64,000 nt of DNA from Flavobacterium algicola (GCF_022399565.1 NZ_JAJTUT010000002.1:620001-684000), one strand, 5' to 3'. Shown: positions 1 through 9,404, counted from the stretch's first letter. Numbers and translations: made by a program. Notes: a model not told the origin generated them from the letters alone.

Positions 1-2736
1 AAAATGAAAGGGTTGTAAATTCTTCAACCTTTCATTAGACTCGGCTAATATATCTGCAGAGTCATCTGGATGGATAAGATCTACATATAAAATTTTGTTA
101 TCCAGAAAGTCATTCTTATTATAGCCTGTCAACTTTTCGATCTCATCGTTTAAGTATATTTTACTAAAGCCGGGATCATTTTTGGCCAAGTAAACAGTTC
201 CAGGAATATTATTTGCTAATAACCTGAATTTCTCTTCACTTTCTTGGATAGCAGTTTCCGTTTCAATTCGTTCTATTGCTGTGGAAATATTTCGGGCAAG
301 TGTTTGTAAAATATTATTTTCATCCTCAGACCAAAATCTTTCTTGTGAAGTATCATCAAAACCTAGAAAACCATGGAATTGATTTTTCACGAATAAAGGG
401 AATAAAATTAAAGAGAAAACATTAAGATTCTCCAGCTTAGTTCTAAGTGAGATATTATCAATTTCAGAAACAGTTGCATTATATATTTTGTTTTCTTGTA
501 GTGGGTGCAATATATCTTCAAAATACTCAAAACTTAAATTCTGTAATTCAGGATTTGTTTCTGATAAATGAGAAGTGCCAGCAATCCATCGGTACCTCTG
601 GCTAATCGTTTTGTTTTTTAAATTTGTAATATAAAAATAAGCACGATTTGATTGCGTAGTTTGACCCATCAAAATCAGCACGTTTGAAAAGATTTCATCA
701 AGGTCTTGGCTGTTCAATAATTTCTCAGCACAAAGTGTCATGGCAGCAAGTAATTCACTTTTGTAAATTAATTTCTTCTCGATTTCAACTCTGCTTTTTG
801 ATTCAAAAGCGATAGCAATAATATCTGCAATTGATCTAGCAAAATTTATATCTTGGTTGTCCCAATGGTGTTTGGTGTGAACTGCTTCAAAACAGATTAT
901 TCCTTTGATTTCGCCATCAATAAAAATTGGTGTGTCTAGTAACGAAACAATATTGTTCTCAGGAAAATAAGATGTGTTAAATTCCAAATCGATTTGTTTA
1001 AGACTAATATCAGAAATAACAACTTGCGATTTTTTTTCTATTGTCGAAAAATATTTAGGACATGAATTTCTTAAAATGTTAGGCTCTTTGCTAAATACGT
1101 TTTCTTTCTTTTTATACAAGTAAAAACATTCAATCTTAGCGCTATTATACTCCCAAAAACTTACACGGTCAATGTTTGTATTTTGTGCAGTAATCTCAAG
1201 TATTGTTTTTATTTTGGTATCCAACGTTTCTGCGTTTGAATAACTTTTCTGAGTAAAGATTTTTAATGCTGAGCTGTATTTTTGATTTTTATTTTGTTGT
1301 AATGCTTTTTCTTTCTCATTATCTTTTACGAATGTGATATCTCTAGAAATTGCAAAAAAACCGATTATTTTACCAAATTCATTTCGATTAATAGACACTT
1401 TTTGAGAGAGCCAAATTTCTGAACCATCTTTTTTGACTATAGGGAATTCAATTATAGAATATGAGTTTGCTTCGTCTGGAGGATTGATATAAAAGTGAAT
1501 AATGTTTTCTTTGTAATCCTCTTTGATTAAACTTTTAAAATTTGACTTATATAATTCCTCAAGTGTATAACCAGTTATAATTTCTGAATTTTTATTGATA
1601 AAAATATATTCGCCACAACTATCCAGCTCAAAAATAATATCATTGGCAGATTCAACCAGATTTTCATACGATTTTTGAATCCGTATCTGCTCTGTAACGT
1701 CTTGTCCCACAATGATAAATAATTCTTCAGAATATCTTTGATAACTCCATTGGAAGTATTTTAGTCCATGATTTTTGCACCTGATTTCTTTGATGTATAA
1801 TTTGTTTTCGAGTGCACCTGTACTTGAGAAATATTCGATTAATTCACGACTGTGTGTAAGTTTTGAAAAATTATCGCCCACAATCTCGTCTGGAGTAAAA
1901 CCTAATAATTTCACGATATTTTGGCTGCAAAAAACTACTTCTCTATTATCATCAATGGCGATGGAGAGTGAGTTACCTCGATGTACGATATCATTCGAAA
2001 AACGAAATTGATTTTTAATGTTTAATAATGACAAATGTCTTATAAAGTTGACTATTACAATTACTAGACTATAATTTATTAAAACAATTATCGACTTTAA
2101 AGGAATTAAGCTTTCAAAAAACAACACTAAAAGAACAAGTATCGCATTGATAAGAAAGTAGTAATATATTTTTATTGGTCTGTAAATGTTGAAAGAAAAT
2201 AACAATAGCATAATGAAACCTACGTAAGGTATGCTGTCAGTAGGATGCTTAACAATGTTATGAGTAACTTTTAAAAAGAATAGGTAGAAAAATAATTTAA
2301 ATAAGAAATGTAAATTGTTAAATAAGAAAGTATATTTTCTACTTAAAAGTGAAATAGTACAAAATACAGATCCGATTATTACATTGGATAAAAACAGACT
2401 TTCTGGCCTGATTTTAAATATTTCTAATGATGTTTCTAGTACGATAAAGAACAGTCCAAAGTAAAGAAAATAGTGTTGGTATTCTTTACTTCTTGATTCA
2501 TTCGATAAAAAATTATCTGTGAATTGATTTTGTATAATTTTATTTGATTTGAAGATATAGTAAAAAAGTATAAGTATTAAAACAGTAAAAAAAATAGCAA
2601 TTGTTCTATAAACACTTTGCTCTACTGGAGTTTGATCAATCGGAGAGAAATAATTAATTCCCAATGAAACGATACTCCAAGGATATTGAAGTAATTGCGA
2701 TAGAAATGTCTCAATAAAATGATAACAAACAAGCAT
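1..2736 (-). CDS. Membrane-anchored multi-domain PAS/GAF sensor protein (3' end beyond window)
   Basis: The minus strand is open for 912 codons from an ATG at 2736 to the left edge, so the C-terminus is missing. An in-frame TAA lies just upstream of this ATG (2746-2748), which fixes the start region. Residues 1-245 are very hydrophobic with about seven membrane segments (a MASE-like input module). They are followed by PAS-like domains at about 250-365 and 355-490 (the latter starting YENLVESANDIIFELD), two GAF-like domains at about 505-660 and 665-830, and a third PAS from about 835 (FRLLANNIPGTVYLAKNDP). Such proteins normally end in a histidine kinase or another output domain, but none is visible here, so the output is inference. 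It probably senses a membrane or small-molecule signal. It is transcribed away from the 2826-3587 gene, about 90 bp upstream. Confidence 0.85.
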   Translation of the reverse strand, partial: MLVCYHFIETFLSQLLQYPWSIVSLGINYFSPIDQTPVEQSVYRTIAIFFTVLILILFYYIFKSNKIIQNQFTDNFLSNESRSKEYQHYFLYFGLFFIVLETSLEIFKIRPESLFLSNVIIGSVFCTISLLSRKYTFLFNNLHFLFKLFFYLFFLKVTHNIVKHPTDSIPYVGFIMLLLFSFNIYRPIKIYYYFLINAILVLLVLFFESLIPLKSIIVLINYSLVIVIVNFIRHLSLLNIKNQFRFSNDIVHRGNSLSIAIDDNREVVFCSQNIVKLLGFTPDEIVGDNFSKLTHSRELIEYFSSTGALENKLYIKEIRCKNHGLKYFQWSYQRYSEELFIIVGQDVTEQIRIQKSYENLVESANDIIFELDSCGEYIFINKNSEIITGYTLEELYKSNFKSLIKEDYKENIIHFYINPPDEANSYSIIEFPIVKKDGSEIWLSQKVSINRNEFGKIIGFFAISRDITFVKDNEKEKALQQNKNQKYSSALKIFTQKSYSNAETLDTKIKTILEITAQNTNIDRVSFWEYNSAKIECFYLYKKKENVFSKEPNILRNSCPKYFSTIEKKSQVVISDISLKQIDLEFNTSYFPENNIVSLLDTPIFIDGEIKGIICFEAVHTKHHWDNQDINFARSIADIIAIAFESKSRVEIEKKLIYKSELLAAMTLCAEKLLNSQDLDEIFSNVLILMGQTTQSNRAYFYITNLKNKTISQRYRWIAGTSHLSETNPELQNLSFEYFEDILHPLQENKIYNATVSEIDNISLRTKLENLNVFSLILFPLFVKNQFHGFLGFDDTSQERFWSEDENNILQTLARNISTAIERIETETAIQESEEKFRLLANNIPGTVYLAKNDPGFSKIYLNDEIEKLTGYNKNDFLDNKILYVDLIHPDDSADILAESNERLKNLQPFHF

Positions 2737-2825
2737 AGTTGACTTTTATAATTTAGTAGCGACTGTTTCCAGATAAACATTTATACGTAAAGCTTAAATT
2801 ACGTATTCAATCGATTTGTAGTTTA

Positions 2826-3587
2826 TTATTCTAACTTATCAAACCCAATGATTTCTTTGTATAGTATGTAATATAGTGAATACATAATTGGAAGCGTAAA
2901 AATGATTCCGATTCCCAATCCTAGTAATCCTACGAGTGAAAATAGTGCACAAACAAGAATAAGTCCCATTATTGTAAATGCTTGTTTTGAAATTAAAGAG
3001 ACACTTGTCATTATGGATTCTATAACACCTAAGTTACTGAAAATTATCATCGGAGTTTTTAATGCTGTAAATAAAGATACTAATAATGATACTACAATAC
3101 CAAAAGAAGCAATTCCGATCGCTTCAAAACCTGATGCTAATATCCAATTGAAAACTGCGATAAGTAGGGTAGCAGTAAATAACTTGATAAACATAGGAAA
3201 TTTGTAGTAGGCAAAAATGGTTGATACATTAAACTCCTCATCATGATCTGCACAATAAGCCATTTTTATAAAGCCTGCAGCAAATGGACTTATTAAACAG
3301 CTAAGTAAGATAGCAAGAATATTATAAATTATAAAAAATTCTTTAGTTAATTTTTCGGGAGTCAGATTTTCTGGTTTTGCAATTTCGATAATTTTCTCAG
3401 CTCCAAAATAAGATAGAAGTCCACCGTATATAAGTGAAATCAGTAAAACACCAAAAACAAGAATCATAAAACCAGCATATAATGCTATCTTTTTATAATT
3501 ACCCAATACTTGGTTGAAAGTGTTTTCAAAATTTAATTCATATCCCTGAGACTTGAGTTGCTCAATTTTATCTTTTTTAAGCTCCAT
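2826..3587 (-). CDS. Integral membrane protein of unknown function
   Basis: The 253-residue protein has a charged cytoplasmic head (about 30 residues, starting MELKKDKIEQLKSQGYEL) followed by about five or six hydrophobic segments: near 33-58, 88-110, 137-160, 165-190 and 205-245. No catalytic motif or named family is evident. Glycine-rich last helices (LVGLLGLGIGIIF) resemble small Bacteroidota membrane proteins that are often left as hypothetical. It stands alone between the sensor gene and the pseudouridine synthase, separated from both by intergenic DNA, so context gives no function. Confidence 0.75.
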   Translation of the reverse strand: MELKKDKIEQLKSQGYELNFENTFNQVLGNYKKIALYAGFMILVFGVLLISLIYGGLLSYFGAEKIIEIAKPENLTPEKLTKEFFIIYNILAILLSCLISPFAAGFIKMAYCADHDEEFNVSTIFAYYKFPMFIKLFTATLLIAVFNWILASGFEAIGIASFGIVVSLLVSLFTALKTPMIIFSNLGVIESIMTSVSLISKQAFTIMGLILVCALFSLVGLLGLGIGIIFTLPIMYSLYYILYKEIIGFDKLE

Positions 3588-3702
3588 TTTCTATATTTTT
3601 TAATCATAAACAAGTATTTTAAGTGTACTACTAGTTTATATTTTTGCCGAAAGTAATAATTTATTAACAATGCTAATTGCAATTAATACTATTATTTTAT
3701 AA

Positions 3703-3722
3703 AAATTAGAAAGCATCTAATT
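3703..3722 (-). terminator. Possible weak terminator after the rluA/panB operon
   Basis: AATTAGA and TCTAATT form a 7-bp stem with a 5-nt loop. On the minus strand the stem is followed by a run of Ts. It lies about 45 bp past the stop of the pseudouridine synthase gene. The stem is AT-rich and therefore weak. Confidence 0.35.
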
Positions 3723-3766
3723 AATTTAATAGGAGTGTATGATCTAGGATGATCCCGATAATGCTA

Positions 3767-4456
3767 TTAAACTGCAGACCAAATAACATCATTTGGTGTA
3801 GGTGCCAATAATGTTAAACTTTCTTTACTTACGGGGTGAATAAAAGTTAATTTGCGAGCGTGTAAATGTATTCCGCCATCCGGATTACTACGGTCAAATC
3901 CATACTTTAAATCACCTTTAATAGGACAGCCAATAGCTGATAATTGTGCTCTAATTTGATGGTGTCTACCAGTATGAAGATTTATTTCTAAGGCAAAATA
4001 ATTGTTTAACTCTTTGATTACGGTATAATCCAAACTAGCCATTTTGCTATCTGGAACTTCTTTAATATGCGCTTTTGACGAATTATTTTTTTCAGTTCTT
4101 TTTAGATAATGAATTAGTTTATCTTCTTGCTTTGGCGGTTTATTTTTTACAACTGCCCAATACGTTTTTTGCGTTTCTCTATTTTTAAACAGCTCATTAA
4201 GGCGCGTAAGTGCTTTGGTTGTACGAGCAAAAACAACAATACCCGTTGTCGGTCTATCCAAACGATGTACTACGCCCAAGAAAACTTCTCCCGGCTTATT
4301 GTATTTGTCTTTGATGTATTCCTTAACGATGTCAGACAACGGTTTGTCACCAGTTTTATCACCCTGAACAAGATCACCGACACGTTTGTTGATCACAATA
4401 ATGTGATTGTCTTCGTGTAGCACTTGTAAATTATCTTTGGTAGATACTATCTTCAA
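3767..4456 (-). CDS. RluA-family 23S rRNA/tRNA pseudouridine synthase
   Basis: The RluA signature HRLDRPTTG is present with the catalytic aspartate at residue 67. It is followed by the family's GRHHQIRAQLSAIGCPIKGD segment at about 165-185 and a C-terminal LHARKL block. At 229 residues it is a short member lacking the N-terminal S4 RNA-binding domain found in RluC and RluD, closer to TruC/RluA size. It isomerises uridine in rRNA or tRNA; the exact target cannot be read from sequence. It starts one base after the panB stop, so the two are cotranscribed. This coupling is seen in other Flavobacteria and probably has no biochemical meaning. Confidence 0.92.
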   Translation of the reverse strand: MKIVSTKDNLQVLHEDNHIIVINKRVGDLVQGDKTGDKPLSDIVKEYIKDKYNKPGEVFLGVVHRLDRPTTGIVVFARTTKALTRLNELFKNRETQKTYWAVVKNKPPKQEDKLIHYLKRTEKNNSSKAHIKEVPDSKMASLDYTVIKELNNYFALEINLHTGRHHQIRAQLSAIGCPIKGDLKYGFDRSNPDGGIHLHARKLTFIHPVSKESLTLLAPTPNDVIWSAV

Positions 4457-4457
4457 C

Positions 4458-5276
4458 TTAATATTGTTCTTTTTCGTTAGGGAAATCTTTTGATTTTACG
4501 TCGGCAACATACTGACCAATTGCGGTAGTCATTCCTTCAAATAAATTCATATAACGACGTAGGAAACGTGGGCTAAATTCATTATTCATTCCAAGCATGT
4601 CGTGAATAACTAATACTTGACCATCAACATTTCCTCCTGCACCAATTCCGATAACTGGGATAGAAATACTTTGAGCTACTTTTTCGGCTAGGTGTGCGGG
4701 AATTTTTTCTACAACCACAGCAAAACATCCTAACTTTTCTAGAAGCAAAGCATCTTCGATCAATTTATCAGCTTCCTGCTCTTCTTTGGCACGTACTGTA
4801 TAGGTTCCAAATTTGTAAATTGACTGAGGTGTCAAACCCAAATGGCCCATTACAGGAATACCGGCATTTAATATTTTTTTGATGGAGTCTTTAATTTCTT
4901 TACCACCTTCTAATTTTACGGCATGACCTCCACTTTCTTTCATTATTCGAATGGCAGAACGCAGCGCTTCTTTTGGATCTGATTGATAACTACCAAAAGG
5001 CAAATCAACTACTACAAGTGATCTTTCTATTGCTCTCACTACCGATGAAGCATGATAGATCATTTGATCTAGCGTTATAGGTAAGGTAGTTTCATGTCCA
5101 GCCATAACGTTGGAGGCAGAATCACCTACGAGGATAACATCAACACCAGCTGTGTCAACTATTTTTGCCATAGTAAAATCATAAGCAGTTAGCATAGAGA
5201 TTTTCTCTCCATTTGCTTTCATTTCGATCAAGGACTTAGTGGTAATTCTTTTATAATCTTTTTTTGCTACAGACAT
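4458..5276 (-). CDS. panB: 3-methyl-2-oxobutanoate hydroxymethyltransferase
   Basis: This enzyme makes ketopantoate from 2-oxoisovalerate and methylene-tetrahydrofolate, the first committed step of pantothenate/CoA synthesis in the cytoplasm. The 272-residue length is normal. Family landmarks are the N-terminal [17 protein letters not shown] segment, the Mg-binding [18 protein letters not shown] block (about 51-68), [17 protein letters not shown] and the C-terminal HDMLGM. It is the first gene of a two-gene operon with the pseudouridine synthase. Other pan genes are not in the window. Confidence 0.97.
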   Translation of the reverse strand: MSVAKKDYKRITTKSLIEMKANGEKISMLTAYDFTMAKIVDTAGVDVILVGDSASNVMAGHETTLPITLDQMIYHASSVVRAIERSLVVVDLPFGSYQSDPKEALRSAIRIMKESGGHAVKLEGGKEIKDSIKKILNAGIPVMGHLGLTPQSIYKFGTYTVRAKEEQEADKLIEDALLLEKLGCFAVVVEKIPAHLAEKVAQSISIPVIGIGAGGNVDGQVLVIHDMLGMNNEFSPRFLRRYMNLFEGMTTAIGQYVADVKSKDFPNEKEQY

Positions 5277-5372
5277 TCTGTTCTATTTTTGGTTGAAACC
5301 TTAATAAATTAAGGGTACTCTATATCAATTCGAGCATGTAAAATTAGGTAAATATTTTAAAGTGGGCGCTAT

Positions 5373-5437
5373 TAAATGCAAATGAACTTTATCAAACTCA
5401 AAAGTTTAATAAAGTTCATTTATTTAAATTGCATTAA
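5373..5437. other. Long near-perfect inverted repeat between hpf and panB
   Basis: AAATGAACTTTAT at 5380-5392 pairs with ATAAAGTTCATTT at 5409-5421. The stem continues after one mismatch through AAACT/AGTTT (5394-5398 and 5403-5407), closing on a 4-nt loop. An outer repeat, AATGCAA at 5375-5381 with TTGCATT at 5429-5435, flanks it. It sits just past the hpf stop on the minus strand and about 100 bp before panB. A terminator for hpf is the simplest reading, although no clean T-run follows on either strand. Confidence 0.6.
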
Positions 5438-5446
5438 AAGATGTTA

Positions 5447-5746
5447 TTAATGCGATTTCATTTCGCTTTTTCGCTTATTCAATTGTGTCTCTATATCTTT
5501 AACAGTTTCTGCAGCTGCAATTTCAAAAGATGTTTCATTAGAAACTGCAAATATTCTAGGGCCAGGGCAACTCAATGTTATTTCACAAATTTTACCTTTA
5601 CCATATGAATCTTTTTCTTCCTTAAAGATGACATTTGCACGTATTACCCAGTCAAAATGATTTGTTAAGGTATCTAACTTTTTTAATACGATGTGTTCTG
5701 CTGTTTTATTAGTTTCAGCATGTACGAATTGAATGATTGATTCCAT
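5447..5746 (-). CDS. hpf: Ribosome hibernation promoting factor (HPF/RaiA/YfiA family)
   Basis: The 99-residue protein matches the short HPF class, which binds the decoding centre of the 30S subunit and stabilises idle ribosomes under stress or in stationary phase. Visible features are the strand-helix-strand pattern SIIQFVHAETNKTAEHIVLKK, then ANVIFKEEKDSYGKGKICEITLSCPG, and a C-terminal helix ending in the basic NKRKSEMKSH. The C-terminal dimerisation domain of long HPF is absent. A match to the lineage promoter box lies about 100 bp upstream (5849-5856 on the minus strand). Confidence 0.85.
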   Translation of the reverse strand: MESIIQFVHAETNKTAEHIVLKKLDTLTNHFDWVIRANVIFKEEKDSYGKGKICEITLSCPGPRIFAVSNETSFEIAAAETVKDIETQLNKRKSEMKSH

Positions 5747-5848
5747 ATATCTTTATTTTTAAGTTTATTGTTTTAGGTAAATGAGGAGTTCTTCTAGGGC
5801 TTATTACTATTTGAGTGAAGTTTGTTATAATTTGAAAGTGCTTATTCT

Positions 5849-5856
5849 CAAATTTA
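5849..5856 (-). promoter_or_regulatory. Candidate Bacteroidota -7 box for hpf
   Basis: TAAATTTG on the minus strand matches TAnnTTTG exactly. Transcription would start near 5842, giving a leader of roughly 95 nt before hpf. No clear -33 TTTG is visible. Confidence 0.4.
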
Positions 5857-5890
5857 CGTATTTAATTTTATATGAAATTACATTTAAAAA

Positions 5891-6328
5891 TTAAAGTTGA
5901 ATAAAATCGTCACTTTTAGGAAAGACAGACAATGCTTTTAATATCACATCAGGAACAGGGTTTACAAGTTTACGTAATTTTGTATCCATCCAAGCACCAT
6001 CTACAGAAATTGTGGCAGCAAGTAAATCTTCTTCATTACGCAACTCGTGTACAATTGTCCATCTCGAAGCATCGGGTTTCATCTTTGCCACTTTGGTGTG
6101 AATATATATGGTGTCAGAAAGTTTAATTTCTTTTCGGAAAACACATTCTTCTCTAAAGATTACTGGGCCAAAGTACTGTGACTGCATAATTTTCATTGTT
6201 AGTCCAAGCCCCTCTAAAATTTCGATACGGTGTTGTGCACCAAAATCATAATACACACTATGTCTTACGTGAAAGTTTGGGTCAAGATCTGCCCAACGAA
6301 AAGAGATTTGTTTGCTGAAAGAGGTCAT
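5891..6328 (-). CDS. Acyl-CoA thioesterase, hotdog fold (4HBT type)
   Basis: The 145-residue protein has the 4-hydroxybenzoyl-CoA thioesterase pattern. The N-terminal strand KQISFRWADLDPNFHVRHSVYYDF carries the conserved aspartate followed by a histidine-containing loop and then the central helix. Later comes a basic strand (SRWTIVHELRNEEDLLAATISVDGAWMD, in pieces). Such enzymes hydrolyse acyl-CoA or acyl-ACP thioesters in the cytoplasm; the substrate is not predictable. Context is neutral. Confidence 0.85.
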   Translation of the reverse strand: MTSFSKQISFRWADLDPNFHVRHSVYYDFGAQHRIEILEGLGLTMKIMQSQYFGPVIFREECVFRKEIKLSDTIYIHTKVAKMKPDASRWTIVHELRNEEDLLAATISVDGAWMDTKLRKLVNPVPDVILKALSVFPKSDDFIQL

Positions 6329-6748
6329 ATGTATTGTTTTATTTAATTAATAGATAATGTAGGATAGTAAAATTAGTGAATTGAAAGATAGATTCTCAAG
6401 AAGTTTGAGAAAAGTGGTAAATTAATAGGTTATCGCTATGGACCAATTTTAAGATCATTTTTCTATTTTGATCTAAAGCGTTAAAAATTAATAGAATGAA
6501 GTTATTGTGAAAGAAATGAAGAGTTTATTTTAAATTTCTTTTTTTGTTGAAGTATAAAACTAAGTTGATTCAAAATGTTTCTGGTTGTGAAGGAGTACTT
6601 GAAATCAAAGTTCAAACCAGATGAGAATAAATTTATAAAGGTTTAATCAAGAACAAAGTTTTATTTTAAACCTGTCGAAATCGATAGTTCTGCGACAGGT
6701 TTTTTTTAATATAGATAATATAACCAGTTAAGATGATGAAGTTCTAAA
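6329..6748. other. Noncoding 420-bp gap with an orphan plus-strand terminator
   Basis: No gene of normal size is found on either strand. It lies between the start of the thioesterase gene and the 3' end of the DUF1398 gene, both minus. It contains a plus-strand intrinsic terminator (6669-6707) and, just before it, a 23-codon open frame starting at ATG 6575 (stop 6644-6646) without a clear ribosome binding site. A small RNA or micro-ORF is possible. Confidence 0.5.
6669..6707 (+). terminator. Strong intrinsic terminator on the plus strand
   Basis: AACCTGTCG (6669-6677) and CGACAGGTT (6693-6701) form a 9-bp stem that runs directly into eight Ts. On the minus strand the T-run is much poorer, so this terminates plus-strand transcription. 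No annotated plus-strand gene lies upstream. Confidence 0.8.
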
Positions 6749-7138
6749 TTACACTGGAATTTTTTCGATAACAATCGGATTATTAGCTGCGTCTAAATAC
6801 GTGCAGGTCATCTCTATGATGTCAACGCGCCATTTTGCAATACCACATTGTGCTGCATGTTGGCAAAACGTATGATAATTAGTTTGACCATCTTGGTGCA
6901 TCACCAAAAACTCTATAAATCGTTCTTTGTTAGCGATTGTAGCAGTAGCCAATGTTTCGTATTTTGCCTCTGTAGTGGTTGTGTAGTTATTATCTCCATA
7001 ATAAGAGATTCGGCCATCTGTAACAATAGTATCGTATCCTTTAACGCCTAATTGAATTAAGTCTTGAATGTAAGTAGAAAAATCTTCGCCGGTTTGCACT
7101 TTATCGTGTGCGTCCTGAATTTGTGATAGGGTAAACAT
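6749..7138 (-). CDS. DUF1398 family protein
   Basis: The 129-residue soluble protein shows the DUF1398 pattern (relatives include E. coli YbcV): an N-terminal helix FTLSQIQDAHDKVQTGEDF, then LGVKGYDTIVTDGRISYYGDN, then HQDGQTNYHTFCQHAAQCGI and a final strand with MTCTYLDAANN. Biochemical role is unknown. It has its own promoter match 20 bp upstream and no operon partner. Confidence 0.85.
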   Translation of the reverse strand: MFTLSQIQDAHDKVQTGEDFSTYIQDLIQLGVKGYDTIVTDGRISYYGDNNYTTTTEAKYETLATATIANKERFIEFLVMHQDGQTNYHTFCQHAAQCGIAKWRVDIIEMTCTYLDAANNPIVIEKIPV

Positions 7139-7157
7139 AATTTGAATTTTAAGAAAA

Positions 7158-7165
7158 CAAAGATA
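7158..7165 (-). promoter_or_regulatory. Candidate -7 box for the DUF1398 gene
   Basis: TATCTTTG on the minus strand is an exact TAnnTTTG match, placing the transcription start about 14 nt before the ATG at 7138. Confidence 0.5.
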
Positions 7166-7295
7166 CAGATAAAGAAAATAAATTTCGAATTCGAAAATGG
7201 AAAGTGAATGATTAATTAATTTTGATTCGATTATAACCTTTACAGTGCCTTCAACTCATTAAAGGTTGTGTTTAGGGAGTACTCATGAGTAAATA

Positions 7296-7387
7296 TGACA
7301 GTATAGATATTGTGCATTTTAAAATGTCAGTCGTAGTAAAATGTCAAGATGTCAGCTATATTTCCGCCATTATAACAAATACTGACA
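7296..7387 (+). promoter_or_regulatory. Repeated TGTCA-type sites upstream of dnaK (possible activator sites)
   Basis: TGTCAG occurs at 7325-7330 and 7350-7355, TGTCAA at 7342-7347, the inverted form CTGACA at 7382-7387, and TGACAG at 7296-7301. They cluster 25-115 bp upstream of a sigma-54-type promoter, the usual position for an enhancer-binding protein. The activator is not encoded in the window. Part of the 340-bp dnaK upstream gap, which holds no gene. Confidence 0.45.
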
Positions 7388-7408
7388 ATTTAATATAGGG
7401 TTTTCTGT

Positions 7409-7424
7409 TGGCATAAAGATTGCT
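7409..7424 (+). promoter_or_regulatory. Sigma-54 (RpoN) type -24/-12 promoter of dnaK
   Basis: TGGCATAAAGATTGCT has GG at 7410-7411 and GC at 7422-7423, exactly 12 bp apart. It matches TGGCAC-N5-TTGCW at nearly all positions. Transcription would begin near 7435, about 44 nt before the ATG. Sigma-54 control would mean an ATP-dependent activator controls dnaK. Confidence 0.65.
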
Positions 7425-7478
7425 TTACAGTCAACAAGTTATTAAAACGAGTATATAATAAAATTAAATATATTAAAA

Positions 7479-9362
7479 ATGGGTAAAATAATCGGAATTG
7501 ATTTAGGTACTACAAACTCTTGTGTTTCTGTAATGGAAGGTAATGAAGCTGTTGTAATTCCTAATGCAGAAGGAAAAAGAACAACACCATCTATCATCGC
7601 TTTTGTTGAAGGTGGAGAAATTAAAGTAGGGGATCCTGCAAAAAGACAAGCGGTAACTAATCCAACTAAGACTATTGCTTCTATCAAACGTTTTATGGGA
7701 CAATCTTTTGCTGAAACTACAGAAGAAGCAAAAAGAGTTCCTTATTCAGTAGTAAAAGGAGACAACAATACACCACGTGTTGATATTGATGGTCGTTTAT
7801 ACTCTGCACAAGAATTGTCAGCAATGACATTGCAAAAAATGAAAAAAACTGCTGAAGACTATTTAGGTCAAACAGTTACTGAAGCGGTTATTACTGTTCC
7901 TGCTTACTTTAATGATGCACAACGTCAAGCTACAAAAGAAGCTGGTGAAATTGCAGGTCTTAAAGTAATGCGTATCATCAATGAGCCAACTGCTGCTGCA
8001 CTTGCTTACGGATTAGATAAAAAAGGAGTAGATCAAAAAATCGCAGTTTACGATTTAGGTGGAGGTACATTTGATATCTCTGTTCTTGAATTAGGAGACG
8101 GAGTTTTTGAAGTATTATCTACAAATGGAGATACTCACTTAGGTGGAGATGATTTTGACCAAGTAATCATTGACTGGTTAGCTGACGAATTTAAAGCTGA
8201 CGAAGATATTGATTTACGTCTTGACCCAATGTCATTACAACGTATAAAAGAAGCTGCTGAAAAAGCTAAGATTGAATTATCTGCTTCTACTGAAACAGAA
8301 ATCAACTTACCATATGTTACGGCTACTGCTTCAGGACCAAAACACTTAGTAAAAAAATTATCTCGTGCTAAATTTGAGCAATTAGCTGATTCATTAGTAA
8401 AACGTTCTATGGCTCCAGTAGCAAGAGCGTTGAAAGATGCAGGTTTATCTACATCTGATATTGACGAAGTTATCTTGGTAGGTGGATCTACACGTATCCC
8501 AAGAATTGTTGAAGAAGTTGAAAAATTCTTCGGTAAAAAAGCGTCTAAAGGAGTTAACCCTGATGAAGTTGTTGCAATTGGAGCAGCTATTCAAGGTGGA
8601 GTTCTTTCTGGAGATGTAAAAGATGTATTGTTATTAGACGTTACACCTTTATCTTTAGGTATCGAAACTATGGGTGGAATTATGACTATCTTAATCGAAG
8701 CTAATACTACTATCCCAACTAAAAAATCTCAAGTTTTCTCTACAGCTGCAGATTCTCAACCAACTGTTGAACTACACGTTCTTCAAGGAGCTAGAGCAAT
8801 GGCTGCTGATAACAAAACTATCGGACGTTTCAACTTAGACGGTATTCCACCAGCACCAAGAGGAGTTCCTCAAATCGAGGTTTCTTTTGATATTGATGCA
8901 AATGGTATCATCAAAGTATCTGCTACTGATAAAGGAACAGGTAAATCTCATGATATTCGTATCGAAGCTTCTTCTGGATTAACTTCTGAAGAAATCGAAA
9001 GAATGAAACAAGATGCTGAAGCTAACGCTGAGTCTGACAAAGTTGCAAGAGAAAGAGCTGAGAAATTAAACGAAGCTGATTCTATGATTTTCCAAACTGA
9101 AACTCAGTTGAAAGATCTTGGAGCTAAATTAACAGATGATAATAAAGTTGCTGTTGAGTACGCTTTAACTGAATTGAGAATGGCTCACCAATCTCAAGAC
9201 ATTCCAGCTATTCAAACTGCACTTGATAACATCAATGCTGCTTGGAAAAAAGCTACTGAAGCAATGTATGCTGAAGGAGAACAAGCTCAAGGTGGTGCTG
9301 AACCACAAGCTGAAAACCAAGGAGACAATGTTGAAGACGTTGAATTCGAAGAAGTAAAATAA
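7479..9362 (+). CDS. dnaK: Hsp70 chaperone DnaK
   Basis: The full-length 627-residue Hsp70 starts with the phosphate loop [16 protein letters not shown], carries the second ATPase motif [16 protein letters not shown] (about 195-210), the hinge-proximal [18 protein letters not shown] (about 385-402) and the acidic tail ending in EEVK. It folds proteins in the cytoplasm with DnaJ and GrpE, which are not nearby. Codon use is much more biased than in its neighbours, as expected for a highly expressed gene. A sigma-54-type promoter and TGTCA repeats lie upstream. Two hairpins follow, the second a strong terminator. Confidence 0.99.
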   Translation: MGKIIGIDLGTTNSCVSVMEGNEAVVIPNAEGKRTTPSIIAFVEGGEIKVGDPAKRQAVTNPTKTIASIKRFMGQSFAETTEEAKRVPYSVVKGDNNTPRVDIDGRLYSAQELSAMTLQKMKKTAEDYLGQTVTEAVITVPAYFNDAQRQATKEAGEIAGLKVMRIINEPTAAALAYGLDKKGVDQKIAVYDLGGGTFDISVLELGDGVFEVLSTNGDTHLGGDDFDQVIIDWLADEFKADEDIDLRLDPMSLQRIKEAAEKAKIELSASTETEINLPYVTATASGPKHLVKKLSRAKFEQLADSLVKRSMAPVARALKDAGLSTSDIDEVILVGGSTRIPRIVEEVEKFFGKKASKGVNPDEVVAIGAAIQGGVLSGDVKDVLLLDVTPLSLGIETMGGIMTILIEANTTIPTKKSQVFSTAADSQPTVELHVLQGARAMAADNKTIGRFNLDGIPPAPRGVPQIEVSFDIDANGIIKVSATDKGTGKSHDIRIEASSGLTSEEIERMKQDAEANAESDKVARERAEKLNEADSMIFQTETQLKDLGAKLTDDNKVAVEYALTELRMAHQSQDIPAIQTALDNINAAWKKATEAMYAEGEQAQGGAEPQAENQGDNVEDVEFEEVK

Positions 9363-9404
9363 GTAATAAACCAATTTTTATAAAAAATTGTGTGAATCGC
9401 TTGT

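Noticed and set aside
3639..3646. Exact TAnnTTTG promoter box on the plus strand (TATTTTTG).
   Set aside because: No plus-strand gene follows and such octamers are frequent by chance in AT-rich DNA.
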